The notes: a model not told the origin generated them from the sequence alone. A stretch of 64,000 nt of DNA from Ignavibacteriota bacterium (GCA_002698995.1 PAAX01000026.1:372001-436000); one strand, 5' to 3'; positions 27,917 through 37,713 are shown, counted from the first letter of the stretch. Numbers and translations: made by a program.

Positions 27917-29275
27917 CTAATCGGCTATGTTTGAAACTCTTTCAATTTTATATTCCTTTATTTTTGAATTTAGTGTTGGTTTTGAAATACCTAAAATTTC
28001 CAAAGCTTTTTTCTTTTCCCAATTAACTTTTTCCAAAACTCTTTTTATATGTACAGCCTCAATTTGTGCCAGACTCAAATTAACATCATTACCCGAAATT
28101 ATATGACTGTTACTATGCAGCAAAATGTGTTCCTTTTCTACAACATTACCATTTGCAAGCACTACGGCTTGTAAAAGTGTGTTTTCTAATTCTCTTACAT
28201 TACCAACCCAGTTATAATTTTGTAAAAGCTCCATTGCTTCATAAGTTATCTTTCTTACATTTTTATGTAAATCACGATTTATTTTTTTTAAGAAGTGCAC
28301 AACCAAATCGGGTATATCTTCTTTTCTTTCTCTTAAAGGAGGGACTTCAATAGTAAATACCTTTAATCTGTAAAAAAGATCTTCTCTAAATTGTCCCGAT
28401 TCTACAAGCTCAGCAAGGTTTTTATTTGTAGCAGCAATTATTCTTGCTTTCATCGGAATTGTAGATTCACCTCCTACTCTTTCAAATTCTTTTTCTTGAA
28501 GAACTCTTAAAAGTTTAGCCTGTAATTTTGTTGATATTTCAGAAATCTCATCAAGAAAAACAGTACCTTCTTCAGCTAATTCAAATTTTCCTTTTTTATC
28601 CCTTATTGCTCCGGTAAATGCCCCTTTCACATGTCCGAATAATTCACTTTCCAAAAGTGATTCAGTTAGTGCAGTACAGTTTACCGCAACCAAAGGCTGG
28701 TTTTTTGTAACACCTGTATGATGAATTACTTTTGTGATTAATTCTTTCCCGGTTCCACTTTCACCTTGAATTAATACATTTACTTTACTGTTTGATATTT
28801 TTCCTATCTTTTTAAATATCTGTTTTATAGCAGGAGTTTTACCAACTATACTATCCCCAAGTTTAATATCTTTAGTATCTTCAAAAATTGAGATTGCCAT
28901 TCTTTCACTTAGTTTTTTACTTTCCAAAGCACGTTTTATGGTATGTCCAAAAAGTTCAATCTCCAGCGGTTTTTCGATATAATCATAAGCTCCCATTTGC
29001 ATTGCTTTTATTATAGATTGCATGTCTTCGAATGCGGTTATTAAAAGGACTTGAATGGAAGGATCAATCTCGCGGGCTTTTTGAAGAACATCAATTCCGG
29101 TCATATCAGGCATTCTTAAATCGGTAATTATTAAATCGGGAGTTGTTTCGGAAATAATTTTAATTCCCTCGGTACCTGTACCGGCAAGCAATACTTTATA
29201 CTTTAAATCGGTCAAATACATGTAAATAAATTCACGTGTATATTCATCATCATCAATTATAAGAATTGTGTCCAT
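27917..29275 (-). CDS. NtrC-family sigma-54-dependent response regulator
   Basis: A 452-residue regulator in three parts. The receiver (1-120) has the acidic pocket DDD at 8-10 and phospho-acceptor D52 in IITDLRMPDMTG. The AAA+ domain (~140-370) has Walker A GESGTGKEL, the sigma-54 contact GAFTGA in HVKGAFTGAIRDK, and Walker B TVFLDEISEIS. The C-terminal Fis-type helix-turn-helix ends ALEILGISKPTLNSKIKEY. It overlaps the histidine kinase by 23 bases, so they are a two-component pair. The nearby sigma-54 promoters and shared palindromes are likely its targets. Confidence 0.95.
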   Translation of the reverse strand: MDTILIIDDDEYTREFIYMYLTDLKYKVLLAGTGTEGIKIISETTPDLIITDLRMPDMTGIDVLQKAREIDPSIQVLLITAFEDMQSIIKAMQMGAYDYIEKPLEIELFGHTIKRALESKKLSERMAISIFEDTKDIKLGDSIVGKTPAIKQIFKKIGKISNSKVNVLIQGESGTGKELITKVIHHTGVTKNQPLVAVNCTALTESLLESELFGHVKGAFTGAIRDKKGKFELAEEGTVFLDEISEISTKLQAKLLRVLQEKEFERVGGESTIPMKARIIAATNKNLAELVESGQFREDLFYRLKVFTIEVPPLRERKEDIPDLVVHFLKKINRDLHKNVRKITYEAMELLQNYNWVGNVRELENTLLQAVVLANGNVVEKEHILLHSNSHIISGNDVNLSLAQIEAVHIKRVLEKVNWEKKKALEILGISKPTLNSKIKEYKIERVSNIAD

Positions 29276-31394
29276 AGTTTACTCCGTTCAATGGGAAAAT
29301 AATTTCAAAAATAGTATTGCCCGGTTCACTGCTTAATAATTGAATATTTGCCTTATGCAGCTCCAAATATTTTCTTACCAGAGGAAGTCCTAATCCGGTG
29401 CCGCAAGATTTTGTTGTAACAAAAGGTTCAAAAATTTCTGCAGGTAATTTAATTCCAATTCCCGTATCCCTTACTTTTATTGATGTAAAATTTTCAGTAA
29501 GATTAATATCGGCTGTAATTTCAATCATACCATTTTGCTTTGAAGCTTCAATAGAATTTTCTATTAAATGAAGAAACACACACTGCAGTTTTTCAAAATC
29601 TGCCATTAAATTAACATCAGCATTTACATGATTATTTAATATTATTTCTTTTTCATCAAGAAGATTTATGAAGCTTGTTTTTAATGATTCTATCATAGAA
29701 TACAAATTGATAGATTTGATATTAACACTTCCGCATTTTGAAAATTCTAACGTATCTTTTACCAAGTGCTCAAGTCTTTCTATCTGCTGCTTGAGTAAAT
29801 TTGTGTATGAAAATCCTCCATTATTAATTGGTGTATTTTTATTTAAGTAACTTATTGTCATCTTAATGGGATTAATGTAAGATTTAATTTCGTGAGTTAA
29901 GAATGAAGTTAATTTTCCAAGTGAAGCAAGTTTTTCAAGATTTACCAGATTCTGCTCGGCTTTAACTTTTGCGGTATTGTCTCTAAAAATTGCCAATGTT
30001 AAGTAATCATTTTCTTCCCATTTTATTATTGAAAAAGTAATTTTTAGAAATACTTTTTTCTGTGATTTTAGTTTAACTTCTTTTTGAAAAGGAATTCGCT
30101 GAATAGAAGAATTAGAAAAACCGGAATTATGAATTGTACTATCAATAAAATTATTTAGATCAGTTTTTTCATCATAAATACAATCGAAATTTTTTCCCAT
30201 AAGTTCATGCATCTGCATATCAACAAGTTTACAGAATGCATCGTTAACGGCAATTATATTTCCTTTTGAATCGGTTAAACGCATTGCATCAAAAGAGTTA
30301 TGCCAGATTGTATTAAATCGCATTTCTGCAAGCATGTGAAGTTTTTCATATCGGTGCTGCTGAAGATAATCCTCTAGATTTACAGCAATCATTTCAATGA
30401 AATTAGATAATTCCGCTTTTAATGAATCATCATTTTTCTCAGGTGAATCATCACTGAAAGAGAAGATAATTTTACCGGCACTTAATCCGTTCAGGAATAT
30501 TTTTTTCTTGATATAGTTAGATGTTAGCTCAAAGTTATCAGTTTGAAATACTTTTGATTCAATTTCCAAATAGACTTGTGCTAACTGCTGAAAGGAGGAT
30601 ATCTGAATTAAAACATTAAAAATGCTTTGATAAATTTCATCATCAGATAAATCAAATCGATTTAAGAGCTGATTAATTTTATAAAGTGAATTCAGCAGTT
30701 TATTTTCATAATCCAATTGTTTTGTTTTATTCGTTAATTCTTCTTCGCGGTTTTTAATTTGAATAGCCAGACCGATACTTTCACATAAGTCTTCAAAGTA
30801 ATTTATAACCTCTTCAGTATAAATATTTTTTCGTTTATCGTTCATTTGAAGAAGTCCAATTGTATCTTCGTTTACTCTAATTGGAATTAAAGCAATAGAT
30901 TCATAACCGGCACGGTTGCATTCATTCCTAAATTTGCTGACCTGCTCTTTGGAAAACTGCATTAATAATCTTGTAGAAGAATTAGTCCAGAAACTGCCAC
31001 GGCTGGTAATAAATTTTTCACTTCTGCTGATTTTATTCTGTAAAACCATTCCGCACATACAGCTTAAATTAATATGATCGCAAAGGCCACTATTATCAAA
31101 TAAATCTTCTTCAGACTTTTCAAGAAGTGAACTTTCTCTTTTAACAAAATATTTTGGGAAGCCAACTGAATAGAAATAAGGGTAATCTTCTTCTTTTTTT
31201 AATCTAATTGCAATTGCATTAATTTTGGTATGATCCTTAATAAGATTTACAATATCACTTATTAGTTTTTCGAAGTTCTTTGAAACATTAATTGCGTGAA
31301 GAATTTTTGAGATCAGTTCCTGCTTATTTAATTCAATAACATTTACTAAATCTACGGGTACATCAGCAATCGTCTCTTTCTTAATTTTATTCAT
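29253..31394 (-). CDS. GAF-PAS sensor histidine kinase
   Basis: A 713-residue kinase without obvious transmembrane helices, so probably cytoplasmic. The first ~215 residues are GAF-like (ESIALIPIRVNEDTIGLLQM is the typical late strand). A PAS domain lies at ~365-470 (RLTDSKGNIIAVNDAFCKLV). The dimerisation domain carries the phospho-histidine H501 in LTHEIKSYINP. The ATPase domain has ENSIEASKQNG (N box), VRDTGIGIKL (G1) and GTGLGLPLVRKY (G2). It overlaps the NtrC-type regulator gene. Architecture recalls the PrsK/PrsR-type kinases tied to exopolysaccharide loci; that link is inference. Confidence 0.92.
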   Translation of the reverse strand: MNKIKKETIADVPVDLVNVIELNKQELISKILHAINVSKNFEKLISDIVNLIKDHTKINAIAIRLKKEEDYPYFYSVGFPKYFVKRESSLLEKSEEDLFDNSGLCDHINLSCMCGMVLQNKISRSEKFITSRGSFWTNSSTRLLMQFSKEQVSKFRNECNRAGYESIALIPIRVNEDTIGLLQMNDKRKNIYTEEVINYFEDLCESIGLAIQIKNREEELTNKTKQLDYENKLLNSLYKINQLLNRFDLSDDEIYQSIFNVLIQISSFQQLAQVYLEIESKVFQTDNFELTSNYIKKKIFLNGLSAGKIIFSFSDDSPEKNDDSLKAELSNFIEMIAVNLEDYLQQHRYEKLHMLAEMRFNTIWHNSFDAMRLTDSKGNIIAVNDAFCKLVDMQMHELMGKNFDCIYDEKTDLNNFIDSTIHNSGFSNSSIQRIPFQKEVKLKSQKKVFLKITFSIIKWEENDYLTLAIFRDNTAKVKAEQNLVNLEKLASLGKLTSFLTHEIKSYINPIKMTISYLNKNTPINNGGFSYTNLLKQQIERLEHLVKDTLEFSKCGSVNIKSINLYSMIESLKTSFINLLDEKEIILNNHVNADVNLMADFEKLQCVFLHLIENSIEASKQNGMIEITADINLTENFTSIKVRDTGIGIKLPAEIFEPFVTTKSCGTGLGLPLVRKYLELHKANIQLLSSEPGNTIFEIIFPLNGVNYGHNSYN

Positions 31395-31628
31395 ATAAAA
31401 CCTTTAATTGATTATAGCACAAGTGCATCACCAATAAAAATATGACTATAAATGAGAAAGAAAGCAATGAGCTTAGTAAGAAGAGGAAATTGAGTATGTT
31501 AATCTGCGTTAAACGCGATCTTTATATTTACGAGGGCTATGAGGGAATAAAAATAATTATTAATTCAACATAAAGCAATACAATTTATTTATTCGATAAA
31601 ATTAAATTTAGAATAAATAAAATATACT

Positions 31629-32957
31629 TTATCTTAATATAGTAGAAAGCGGGTTTACCGTATTTCTCATTGAATGAACTTTGTTTTTAACCGGTAAAAT
31701 AATTTCCGGTTTTAAATATTCTTCAAGCTCATTTCTAAATCTTTGGATCATAAATTTAACTGGCCAGGCAGCTGCATCTCCTAAAGCACAGATTGTGTTC
31801 CCTTCTATATTATTGGCTACACTTTCCAGCATGTCCAAATCTTTTGGGGTACCGTTACCATCTGCTAATCTCTTTAAAGTTTTTTCCATCCAGCCGGTTC
31901 CCTCACGGCAAGGAGTACACTGTCCGCAGCTTTCATGATGATAAAATTTAGTAATTCTAAGAAGGACTTTAAGAAGATTGGTATCTTCATCCATTACCAT
32001 AACTCCTGCAGTACCAATAGCCGATCCGGCATCACGAAGTGAATCTGCATCCATCTTAATTCCCTCAAGCTGATCACCTCTTAAAGGAGGCATAGAAGAA
32101 CCGCCGGGAATTACACACTTTATTTTTTTACCGTTTAATACACCGCCGCCGTATTTTTCAATAAGTTCGGTAAGAAGAATTCCTGAAGGGAGTTCATACA
32201 CACCAGGTTTGTTTAGATGTCCGCTTAAACCAAATAAAATAGTACCGGGATGTTTTTGAGCACCAATTGACGAAAACCACTCCCAACCATTTTCAATAAT
32301 TTTCGGAATATTAGCTATTGTTTCAACATTATTTATTGTAGTTGGATTTCCCCATAAACCTCTTTGAGCAGGAAACGGAGGTTTAATTCTAGGATAACCT
32401 CTATAACCTTCAAGTGAATTCATTAGAGCAGATTCTTCACCGCAAATGTATGCACCGGCACCTTTGTGAATGTAAATATCGCAGTAAAAATCTGTACCGA
32501 ATTTCTCTTTCATTTTTTCGCCGACATATCCAGCTTCATAAGCATCATCCAAAGCTTTCTGCATAAGCTTTATCCATTTATGATATTCACCTCGGATATA
32601 TATGTAAGCAGTCTTTGCACCAATTGCATAACAGGAAATTAAAATTCCTTCTATTAACTGATGAGGATTATCTTCGAAAACTTGTCTGTCTTTAAAGGAA
32701 CCTGGTTCACTCTCGTCGCCATTAACTGCAAGATATTTTGGTTTATCAGTAGTTTTAGGCATAAAGCTCCATTTCAATCCAGTTGAAAATGCAGCTCCTC
32801 CCCTTCCTCTTAAGCCGGATTTTTTAACTATATCGATAACTTCATCGGTAGAAATATTAAAAGCTTTTTTAGCTGATTGATAACCGCCGTTGTTTTCATA
32901 AACTTCTATCTTGTGATAATCCGGTATTTTCGGTAAAACTATTCTAATTTCTTCCAT
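31629..32957 (-). CDS. nuoF: NADH-quinone oxidoreductase subunit F
   Basis: A 442-residue NuoF, the NADH- and FMN-binding subunit of complex I. The FMN/NADH region is SGLRGRGGAAFSTGLKW and VNGDESEPGSFKDR; the SLBB segment follows (HLNKPGVYELPSG); and the N3 4Fe-4S cluster cysteines are in ESCGQCTPCREG with a fourth in NTICALGD. Length is normal. It overlaps nuoE by one base and ends the visible nuo block; nuoG and the membrane arm genes are not next to it. The 234 bases between it and the kinase gene hold no gene. Confidence 0.96.
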   Translation of the reverse strand: MEEIRIVLPKIPDYHKIEVYENNGGYQSAKKAFNISTDEVIDIVKKSGLRGRGGAAFSTGLKWSFMPKTTDKPKYLAVNGDESEPGSFKDRQVFEDNPHQLIEGILISCYAIGAKTAYIYIRGEYHKWIKLMQKALDDAYEAGYVGEKMKEKFGTDFYCDIYIHKGAGAYICGEESALMNSLEGYRGYPRIKPPFPAQRGLWGNPTTINNVETIANIPKIIENGWEWFSSIGAQKHPGTILFGLSGHLNKPGVYELPSGILLTELIEKYGGGVLNGKKIKCVIPGGSSMPPLRGDQLEGIKMDADSLRDAGSAIGTAGVMVMDEDTNLLKVLLRITKFYHHESCGQCTPCREGTGWMEKTLKRLADGNGTPKDLDMLESVANNIEGNTICALGDAAAWPVKFMIQRFRNELEEYLKPEIILPVKNKVHSMRNTVNPLSTILR

Positions 32958-33430
32958 TACTTTAACGAGTCCAAAATTTCTAGCACTTTTTCTTTATTAA
33001 GGTTTTCGTGAAAATTTTCATTAACGGCAATCATTGGGGCGTAACCGCAAGCCCCCATACATTCAACTTCTTCCAAAGAAAATTTACCGTCTGAAGTAAC
33101 TTCCATATTTTCAATCCCAAGTTTATCTTTTACGGCATCCCATATTTCATAGGCTCCGCGCAGCATACAAGAAACATTTGTACAGACTTGAATATGGTAT
33201 TTCCCCATTTTCTTTTGGAAGTACATAGTATAAAATGTAACTACACTTAATACATTTACTTTATCTATCTGAAGAACTTCGGCAACATGACTCATAACTT
33301 CTTCGCTAATGTATCCATTCTGTTCCTGAGCAATCCATAAAGTTTCCATAACTGCAGCAAGAGAAGTTGGATATTTGCTTTTAGCTTTGTTTACTCTAGC
33401 TATATTTTCTTCAGTAAATTGAAATCCCAT
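32957..33430 (-). CDS. nuoE: NADH-quinone oxidoreductase subunit E
   Basis: A 157-residue thioredoxin-like 2Fe-2S subunit of complex I. The cluster ligands follow the NuoE pattern: C83-x4-C88 in QVCTNVSCML and C124-x3-C128 in VECMGACGY. The N-terminal helical domain (PTSLAAVMETLWIAQEQNG) is complete. It forms the electron-input module with NuoF. A 69-base gap separates it from nuoD. Confidence 0.95.
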   Translation of the reverse strand: MGFQFTEENIARVNKAKSKYPTSLAAVMETLWIAQEQNGYISEEVMSHVAEVLQIDKVNVLSVVTFYTMYFQKKMGKYHIQVCTNVSCMLRGAYEIWDAVKDKLGIENMEVTSDGKFSLEEVECMGACGYAPMIAVNENFHENLNKEKVLEILDSLK

Positions 33431-33499
33431 TTTATACCAAAAATTTTATTAATAACTATTTCTTAATCATGATCATGATCTTAATCTTGCAACTAATAT

Positions 33500-34756
33500 T
33501 TACTTATCCGCTTCTCCCATAACAGGATCAATACTTCCGATGATTGCAACAACATCAGAGATCATCTGATTTTTACAAATTAAAGGAAGAGCCTGCAGAT
33601 TACAGAAGGATGGAGAACGAATCTTGAATTTCCAAGGATAACCTGTTCCGTTGCTTACAATATAAAAACCGAGTTCCCCTTTCGGATTTTCTACTGCCGA
33701 ATAAACATCACCAACAGGAGGATTAATACCAAAATTTACAAGCATAAAATCATGAATCAGTTCTTCCATCTTTGTATAAATTTCCTCTTTTTTAGGAAGA
33801 ACTTTTTTGGCATCATTTGCCATTGTTGGTCCTTGAGGAAGTTTATCCAGACATTGGTAAACAATCTTAGAAGATTCTTTAAGTTCATCAACTCTAACAA
33901 AATATCTTGCTAAAGAATCTCCTTCATTATAGACAGGAATATTAAAATCTATTTCGTTATAGAAGAGATAAGGCTTTGCTCTTCTAATATCATACTCAAC
34001 TCCGGAACCTCTTAGGTTTGGTCCGGTTATGCCAAGATTAATAGCATCTTCTTTAGGAAGAATACCAATACCTTCCAGGCGGTCAATAAAAATTCTATTT
34101 GTATTAAGGAGCTTTTCAAATTCTTCATGAGCATCTTTATATTGATCCAAAAATTCCTTAATCATTTTAATGGCTTCTGAATCGAGATCAGAAGCAACAC
34201 CGCCGATTCTTGTATAAGAAGTAGTAAATCTGGCACCGGCAATTCTATCAAAAATATTTTGAATCTTTTCTCTTTCTCTGAAAGTCCACATAAAAGCAGT
34301 AACGGCACCAACATCAAGAGCAAAAGTACCAACAGCAACAAGATGTCCGGCAATTCTGGAAAGTTCAGCAACAATCATTCTTATATACTGCGCTCTTTTA
34401 GGAACTTCGATACCGGCTAATTTTTCAACAGCCATAACATAAGCAACATTATTAGCCATAGTAGAAGTATAATCAAGTCTATCTGTGTGAGGTATATATT
34501 CAAGATAAGTCATATTCTCAGCCATCTTCTCATAACCTCTGTGAAGATAACCAAGTTCGGGAACAACAGACATAACTGTTTCACCATCCAAGCGGGCAAC
34601 AAGCCGCAAAACACCATGAGTAGCGGGATGCTGAGGACCCATATTAATTATCATTTCATTTTCTAAAGCATCTTCAATAGTAATATCGGGATCTTGAGCA
34701 ATTAATGCATCAATAATTCTTTGATCTGATAAATTTGCTGAGTGATATTTTTCCAT
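33500..34756 (-). CDS. nuoD: NADH-quinone oxidoreductase subunit D
   Basis: A 418-residue NuoD, part of the quinone-binding connecting module. The hallmark INMGPQHPATHGVLRL is near the N-terminus, followed by GYLHRGYEKMAE, DRLDYTS and the C-terminal DPVMGEADK end. Homologous to the large subunit of NiFe hydrogenases but without the nickel cysteines, as expected. It starts one base after nuoC. Confidence 0.97.
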   Translation of the reverse strand: MEKYHSANLSDQRIIDALIAQDPDITIEDALENEMIINMGPQHPATHGVLRLVARLDGETVMSVVPELGYLHRGYEKMAENMTYLEYIPHTDRLDYTSTMANNVAYVMAVEKLAGIEVPKRAQYIRMIVAELSRIAGHLVAVGTFALDVGAVTAFMWTFREREKIQNIFDRIAGARFTTSYTRIGGVASDLDSEAIKMIKEFLDQYKDAHEEFEKLLNTNRIFIDRLEGIGILPKEDAINLGITGPNLRGSGVEYDIRRAKPYLFYNEIDFNIPVYNEGDSLARYFVRVDELKESSKIVYQCLDKLPQGPTMANDAKKVLPKKEEIYTKMEELIHDFMLVNFGINPPVGDVYSAVENPKGELGFYIVSNGTGYPWKFKIRSPSFCNLQALPLICKNQMISDVVAIIGSIDPVMGEADK

Positions 34757-34757
34757 G

Positions 34758-35252
34758 TTAATCTATTTGTTTAGGAAGTGGAACCGAACCGGGAATTCCC
34801 ATAACAGGAAATTCTTTTCTTAAAGGATGATACTCAAATTCTTCGGGCATATACATTCTTCTTAAATCGGGATGATTAATAAATTTAATTCCGTACATAT
34901 CCCAAGTTTCTCTTTCATACCAATTTGCACTTCCCCAAACCGAAACAACAGATTCAATTTCGTTTGAAGTTCCTTCCAAATCGGCTTTAATTCTTAATCT
35001 AAAATTGTTCTTTAATGAAAGAACATGATAAACAACAGTGAATCTATTTTTTCTTGTAGCCCAGTCAATTGCAGTAACATCTTCGCATAACTCAAATTTA
35101 AGTTCTTCATCATACTTAAGAAGATTAGCGATTTCAATAATTTTAGTTGAATCAACTTTAACGCAGAAATCATCTCTAAACTCAGTAACTTCTTTAACTA
35201 CTGCAAATCCAATTGAGTTAATTTTATTAACAATACTTTCTTTTAAATTCAT
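34758..35252 (-). CDS. nuoC: NADH-quinone oxidoreductase subunit C
   Basis: A 164-residue 30-kDa subunit of complex I. The signature ERETWDMYGIKFINHPDLRR and the end HPLRKEFPVMG are present. It binds NuoD in the peripheral arm. It is a separate gene, not the NuoCD fusion of some gammaproteobacteria. Confidence 0.95.
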   Translation of the reverse strand: MNLKESIVNKINSIGFAVVKEVTEFRDDFCVKVDSTKIIEIANLLKYDEELKFELCEDVTAIDWATRKNRFTVVYHVLSLKNNFRLRIKADLEGTSNEIESVVSVWGSANWYERETWDMYGIKFINHPDLRRMYMPEEFEYHPLRKEFPVMGIPGSVPLPKQID

Positions 35253-35262
35253 CTTCCAGTTC

Positions 35263-35775
35263 TTATTTAAGTTCTAAATCAAGCGCTTTTTTATCCTGCC
35301 AATCTCTAGCTTTAGATTGGTCAATCTTTTTCTGAATCTGCATAACAGCATTTATAAGATTTTCAGGTCTGGGAGGACAGCCGGCAGTGTAAACATCAAC
35401 CGGTAAAAACTGATCAATACCTTGAACCACATTGTAAGAACGATACATTCCGCCAGAAGAAGTACAAGCACCCATAGCAATAACCCATTTAGGATCGGGC
35501 ATCTGGTCATAAATTCTTCTTACAACATGAGCCATTTTATAAGTAACAGTTCCCGCAACAATCATAAGATCACACTGTCTTGGTGTAAATCTCATAACCT
35601 CGGAACCGAATCGAGACATATCATATTTGGGATCAACAGCAGACATCATTTCGATAGCGCAGCATGAAATACCCATTGGCATTGGCCATACTGAACTTCT
35701 TCTAGCCCATGCAATAATTGCATCTAAAGTTGTAGTTAAATATCCATCTCCGGTAAGTTTGGCTTCTAATCCCAC
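35263..35775 (-). CDS. nuoB: NADH-quinone oxidoreductase subunit B
   Basis: NuoB carries the N2 4Fe-4S cluster that passes electrons to quinone; the cysteine sets are in [21 protein letters not shown] and [11 protein letters not shown] place the start at the GTG at 35775 (170 residues, beginning [16 protein letters not shown]). It has a strong AAAGGGGG ribosome site about 7 bases upstream and matches the usual NuoB N-terminus. An in-frame ATG at 35835 would add 20 residues unlike NuoB, inside nuoA. The gene overlaps nuoA by ten bases. Confidence 0.95.
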   Translation of the reverse strand: MGLEAKLTGDGYLTTTLDAIIAWARRSSVWPMPMGISCCAIEMMSAVDPKYDMSRFGSEVMRFTPRQCDLMIVAGTVTYKMAHVVRRIYDQMPDPKWVIAMGACTSSGGMYRSYNVVQGIDQFLPVDVYTAGCPPRPENLINAVMQIQKKIDQSKARDWQDKKALDLELK

Positions 35776-36152
35776 TTTAAGCCCCCTTTCTTGTAGATAT
35801 ACAAAAATCCTAATTCCAATACAATAAGAAACCATAACATTGGTAAGAAGGCAATAATTCCAAATTCACCAAATAACTGTTTGAACTGGACTCCCCATGG
35901 GTAAACAAATATCACTTCTATATCAAAAATTATGAAGAGCATTGCAACCAGATAATATTTAATTGAAACTCTTTCTTTAATTGAACCGATAGGATCTTTA
36001 CCACTTTCGTAGGGACTAAGTTTAACTTTATTTGGTCTGCTTGGACCAAATAATTTAGATGAAAAGATTACAGCAAGTGCAAAAACTGCCGCAAAACCGA
36101 GCACTAAAAATATAGGGATATAGTTTTCGAGAGGCTGAATAGATTGCTCCAT
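35766..36152 (-). CDS. nuoA: NADH-quinone oxidoreductase subunit A
   Basis: A 128-residue membrane subunit with three hydrophobic helices (~12-32, ~68-90, ~97-118). The conserved [13 protein letters not shown] loop and the acidic [13 protein letters not shown] helix are NuoA hallmarks. It is the first gene of the nuo block; a promoter with good hexamers lies about 35-60 bases upstream. Confidence 0.95.
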   Translation of the reverse strand: MEQSIQPLENYIPIFLVLGFAAVFALAVIFSSKLFGPSRPNKVKLSPYESGKDPIGSIKERVSIKYYLVAMLFIIFDIEVIFVYPWGVQFKQLFGEFGIIAFLPMLWFLIVLELGFLYIYKKGGLKWD

Positions 36153-36185
36153 TATCTCATTTTCACTTAATAATTAAACCGAAAA

Positions 36186-36212
36186 ATTATAGAAAAGAAG
36201 CCATAATGTCAA
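36186..36212 (-). promoter_or_regulatory. Candidate promoter of the nuo operon
   Basis: On the minus strand TTGACA (36212-36207) and TATAAT (36191-36186) are perfect housekeeping hexamers, but the spacer is 15 bases rather than 17. It lies directly upstream of nuoA and downstream of the REP-like cluster. Confidence 0.5.
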
Positions 36213-36296
36213 TTTGCAAAAAGTACTGGTTTCTAGCATCAAAAGAGGATATTGATTAAGAATTAAGAATTAAGAATTAAGAATGAAGAATCATGT

Positions 36297-36676
36297 GTCA
36301 GTCCGGCCGAACAAAGTGAGTGCCGGAATCTCAGACTCGTTGCAAAAGGCAAAAAGCAATAGGCAAATTACAATTAGGAATTAAGAATCCGTCTATAAAA
36401 CAGCCGGACAGGTTAGAAATTAAGAATCATTTGTCATTCCGGCCGAGCGAAGTGAGTGCCGGAATCTCAGACTATATAATTATTTAGATGCCGGTATTCT
36501 CAACAAAATACGTTTCGAAACCGGCATGACAGGATTTGTCATTCCGGCCGAACAAAGTGAGTGCCGGAATCTCAGACTCGTTGCAAAAGTGAAAAGGCAA
36601 AAGGCAAATTACAATTATGAATTAAGAATGAAAATTAAATGTCATTCCGGCCGAACGAAGTGAGTGCCGGAATCTC
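36297..36676. repeat. Cluster of four REP-like inverted repeats
   Basis: Four near-identical units begin at 36297, 36433, 36538 and 36641. Each carries ATTCCGGC and GCCGGAAT arms (first copy AGTCCGGC) around a 14-base loop (CGAACAAAGTGAGT-like), followed by CTCAGACT in three copies. Between units 2 and 3 is another hairpin (ATGCCGGT/ACCGGCAT, 36488-36527). Short AAGAATT direct repeats (GAATTAAGAATTAAG around 36258-36285) and AAAGGCAAAA runs flank the units. The pattern fits a mobile palindromic repeat family. It separates the nuo promoter from the plus-strand dehydrogenase gene; the remainder of 36153-36780 holds no gene. Confidence 0.85.
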
Positions 36677-36780
36677 CGTTCATTTAGAAAAATATATGGT
36701 TTGAACATCAAAACAAATCGGAACGTTAGTAGATTTTAGTTTGTTTTGGGATAAAGAAAAACATTAGAAACGAGGATAAA

Positions 36781-37635
36781 ATGAAAGATAAAGTCGTAAT
36801 TATAACAGGAGCCAATAAAGGAATTGGGAAAGAGGCGGCAAAGGAAATTGCTAAACTTGGTGCAAAAGTTTATATGGCCTGCCGCAATCTTGATTCCGCT
36901 TATGAGGCAAGAGATGAAATTATAAAAGAAACTAATAATCAAAATGTTTTTGTAAAGCATATTGATCTAGCTTCAGTTAATTCAATAATAAAATTTGCCG
37001 AATCATTTAATTCCGAGGAAACAAAGCTTGATGTTTTAATTAACAATGCCGGACTTTGGACAAAAACCAAAAAGCTCACCGATATTAATGTTGAGCAGAC
37101 ATTTGCGGTAAATGTACTTGGGCATCAGCTTTTAACTGAGCTTTTGATTGACAAACTAAAAAATGGTGCTCCTTCCAGAATAATTAATGTTGCCTCTCAT
37201 TTTGCGGGGGGACTTGATATAGATGATATCAATTTTGACAAAAGAAAGTACAATGAAACTCTTGCCTACAAACAAACTAAGCAGGCAAACAGAATGCTAA
37301 CGCGCGAATGGGCAAGAAGATTAGATAGTGATAATATTTCTGTCTATTCTTTAACTCCGGGATTTATACCGGAGACCGAACTTTTTAGAGAACAGAATGC
37401 TTTTGGAAAGATGCTGCTTAAGGTATTTGCGCTTATTGAAGGAAGAACAATTGCCGAAGGGGCTGATACTATTGTATGGCTTGCTTCATCTGAAAATTTA
37501 AACGGAAAGAACGGCGGCTTCTTTAATAAAAGAAAAGAAGAAAAATGTAAGTTTTATAATCCCTATGATGAAAAAAGACTATGGGATAAATGCGAAGAAT
37601 ACTTAAATAAAATAAACAGTGCTGTTGTTCAGTAA
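36781..37635 (+). CDS. Short-chain dehydrogenase/reductase (retinol-dehydrogenase-like)
   Basis: A 284-residue SDR. Cofactor loop ITGANKGIGKEAAKEIAKLG, the NNAG motif in LINNAGLWTKT, catalytic serine in VASHFAGG and Y-x3-K in AYKQTKQANRML are all intact, so it should be an active NAD(P)-dependent oxidoreductase. The C-terminal FFNKRKEEKCKFYNP style is typical of the retinol/WW-domain dehydrogenase-like group. Substrate unknown. It is a single gene, probably monocistronic, followed by hairpins that can end transcription. Confidence 0.88.
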   Translation: MKDKVVIITGANKGIGKEAAKEIAKLGAKVYMACRNLDSAYEARDEIIKETNNQNVFVKHIDLASVNSIIKFAESFNSEETKLDVLINNAGLWTKTKKLTDINVEQTFAVNVLGHQLLTELLIDKLKNGAPSRIINVASHFAGGLDIDDINFDKRKYNETLAYKQTKQANRMLTREWARRLDSDNISVYSLTPGFIPETELFREQNAFGKMLLKVFALIEGRTIAEGADTIVWLASSENLNGKNGGFFNKRKEEKCKFYNPYDEKRLWDKCEEYLNKINSAVVQ

Positions 37636-37660
37636 ATAAAAACAGAAACTAAAAATTATC

Positions 37661-37713
37661 AACCTCTGAGGTTTTGTCCAAAAAACTCCCTTCGGGAAAA
37701 CCTAGGAGGTTTT
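37661..37713 (+). terminator. Hairpin cluster after the dehydrogenase gene
   Basis: Three nested palindromes: AACCTC-T-GAGGTT (37661-37673), TCCC-TTC-GGGA, and AAAACCT-AGG-AGGTTTT (37697-37713). The last ends in a short T run. The outer AACCTC can also pair with the final GAGGTT. Location 25 bases after a stop codon suggests a terminator. Confidence 0.6.

Noticed and set aside
28153-28353. Plus-strand 66-codon gene
   Set aside because: Antisense to the AAA+ regulator gene, which has intact motifs in that stretch.
35038-35827. Plus-strand frames opposite nuoB and nuoC
   Set aside because: All are shadows of conserved complex I genes on the minus strand.
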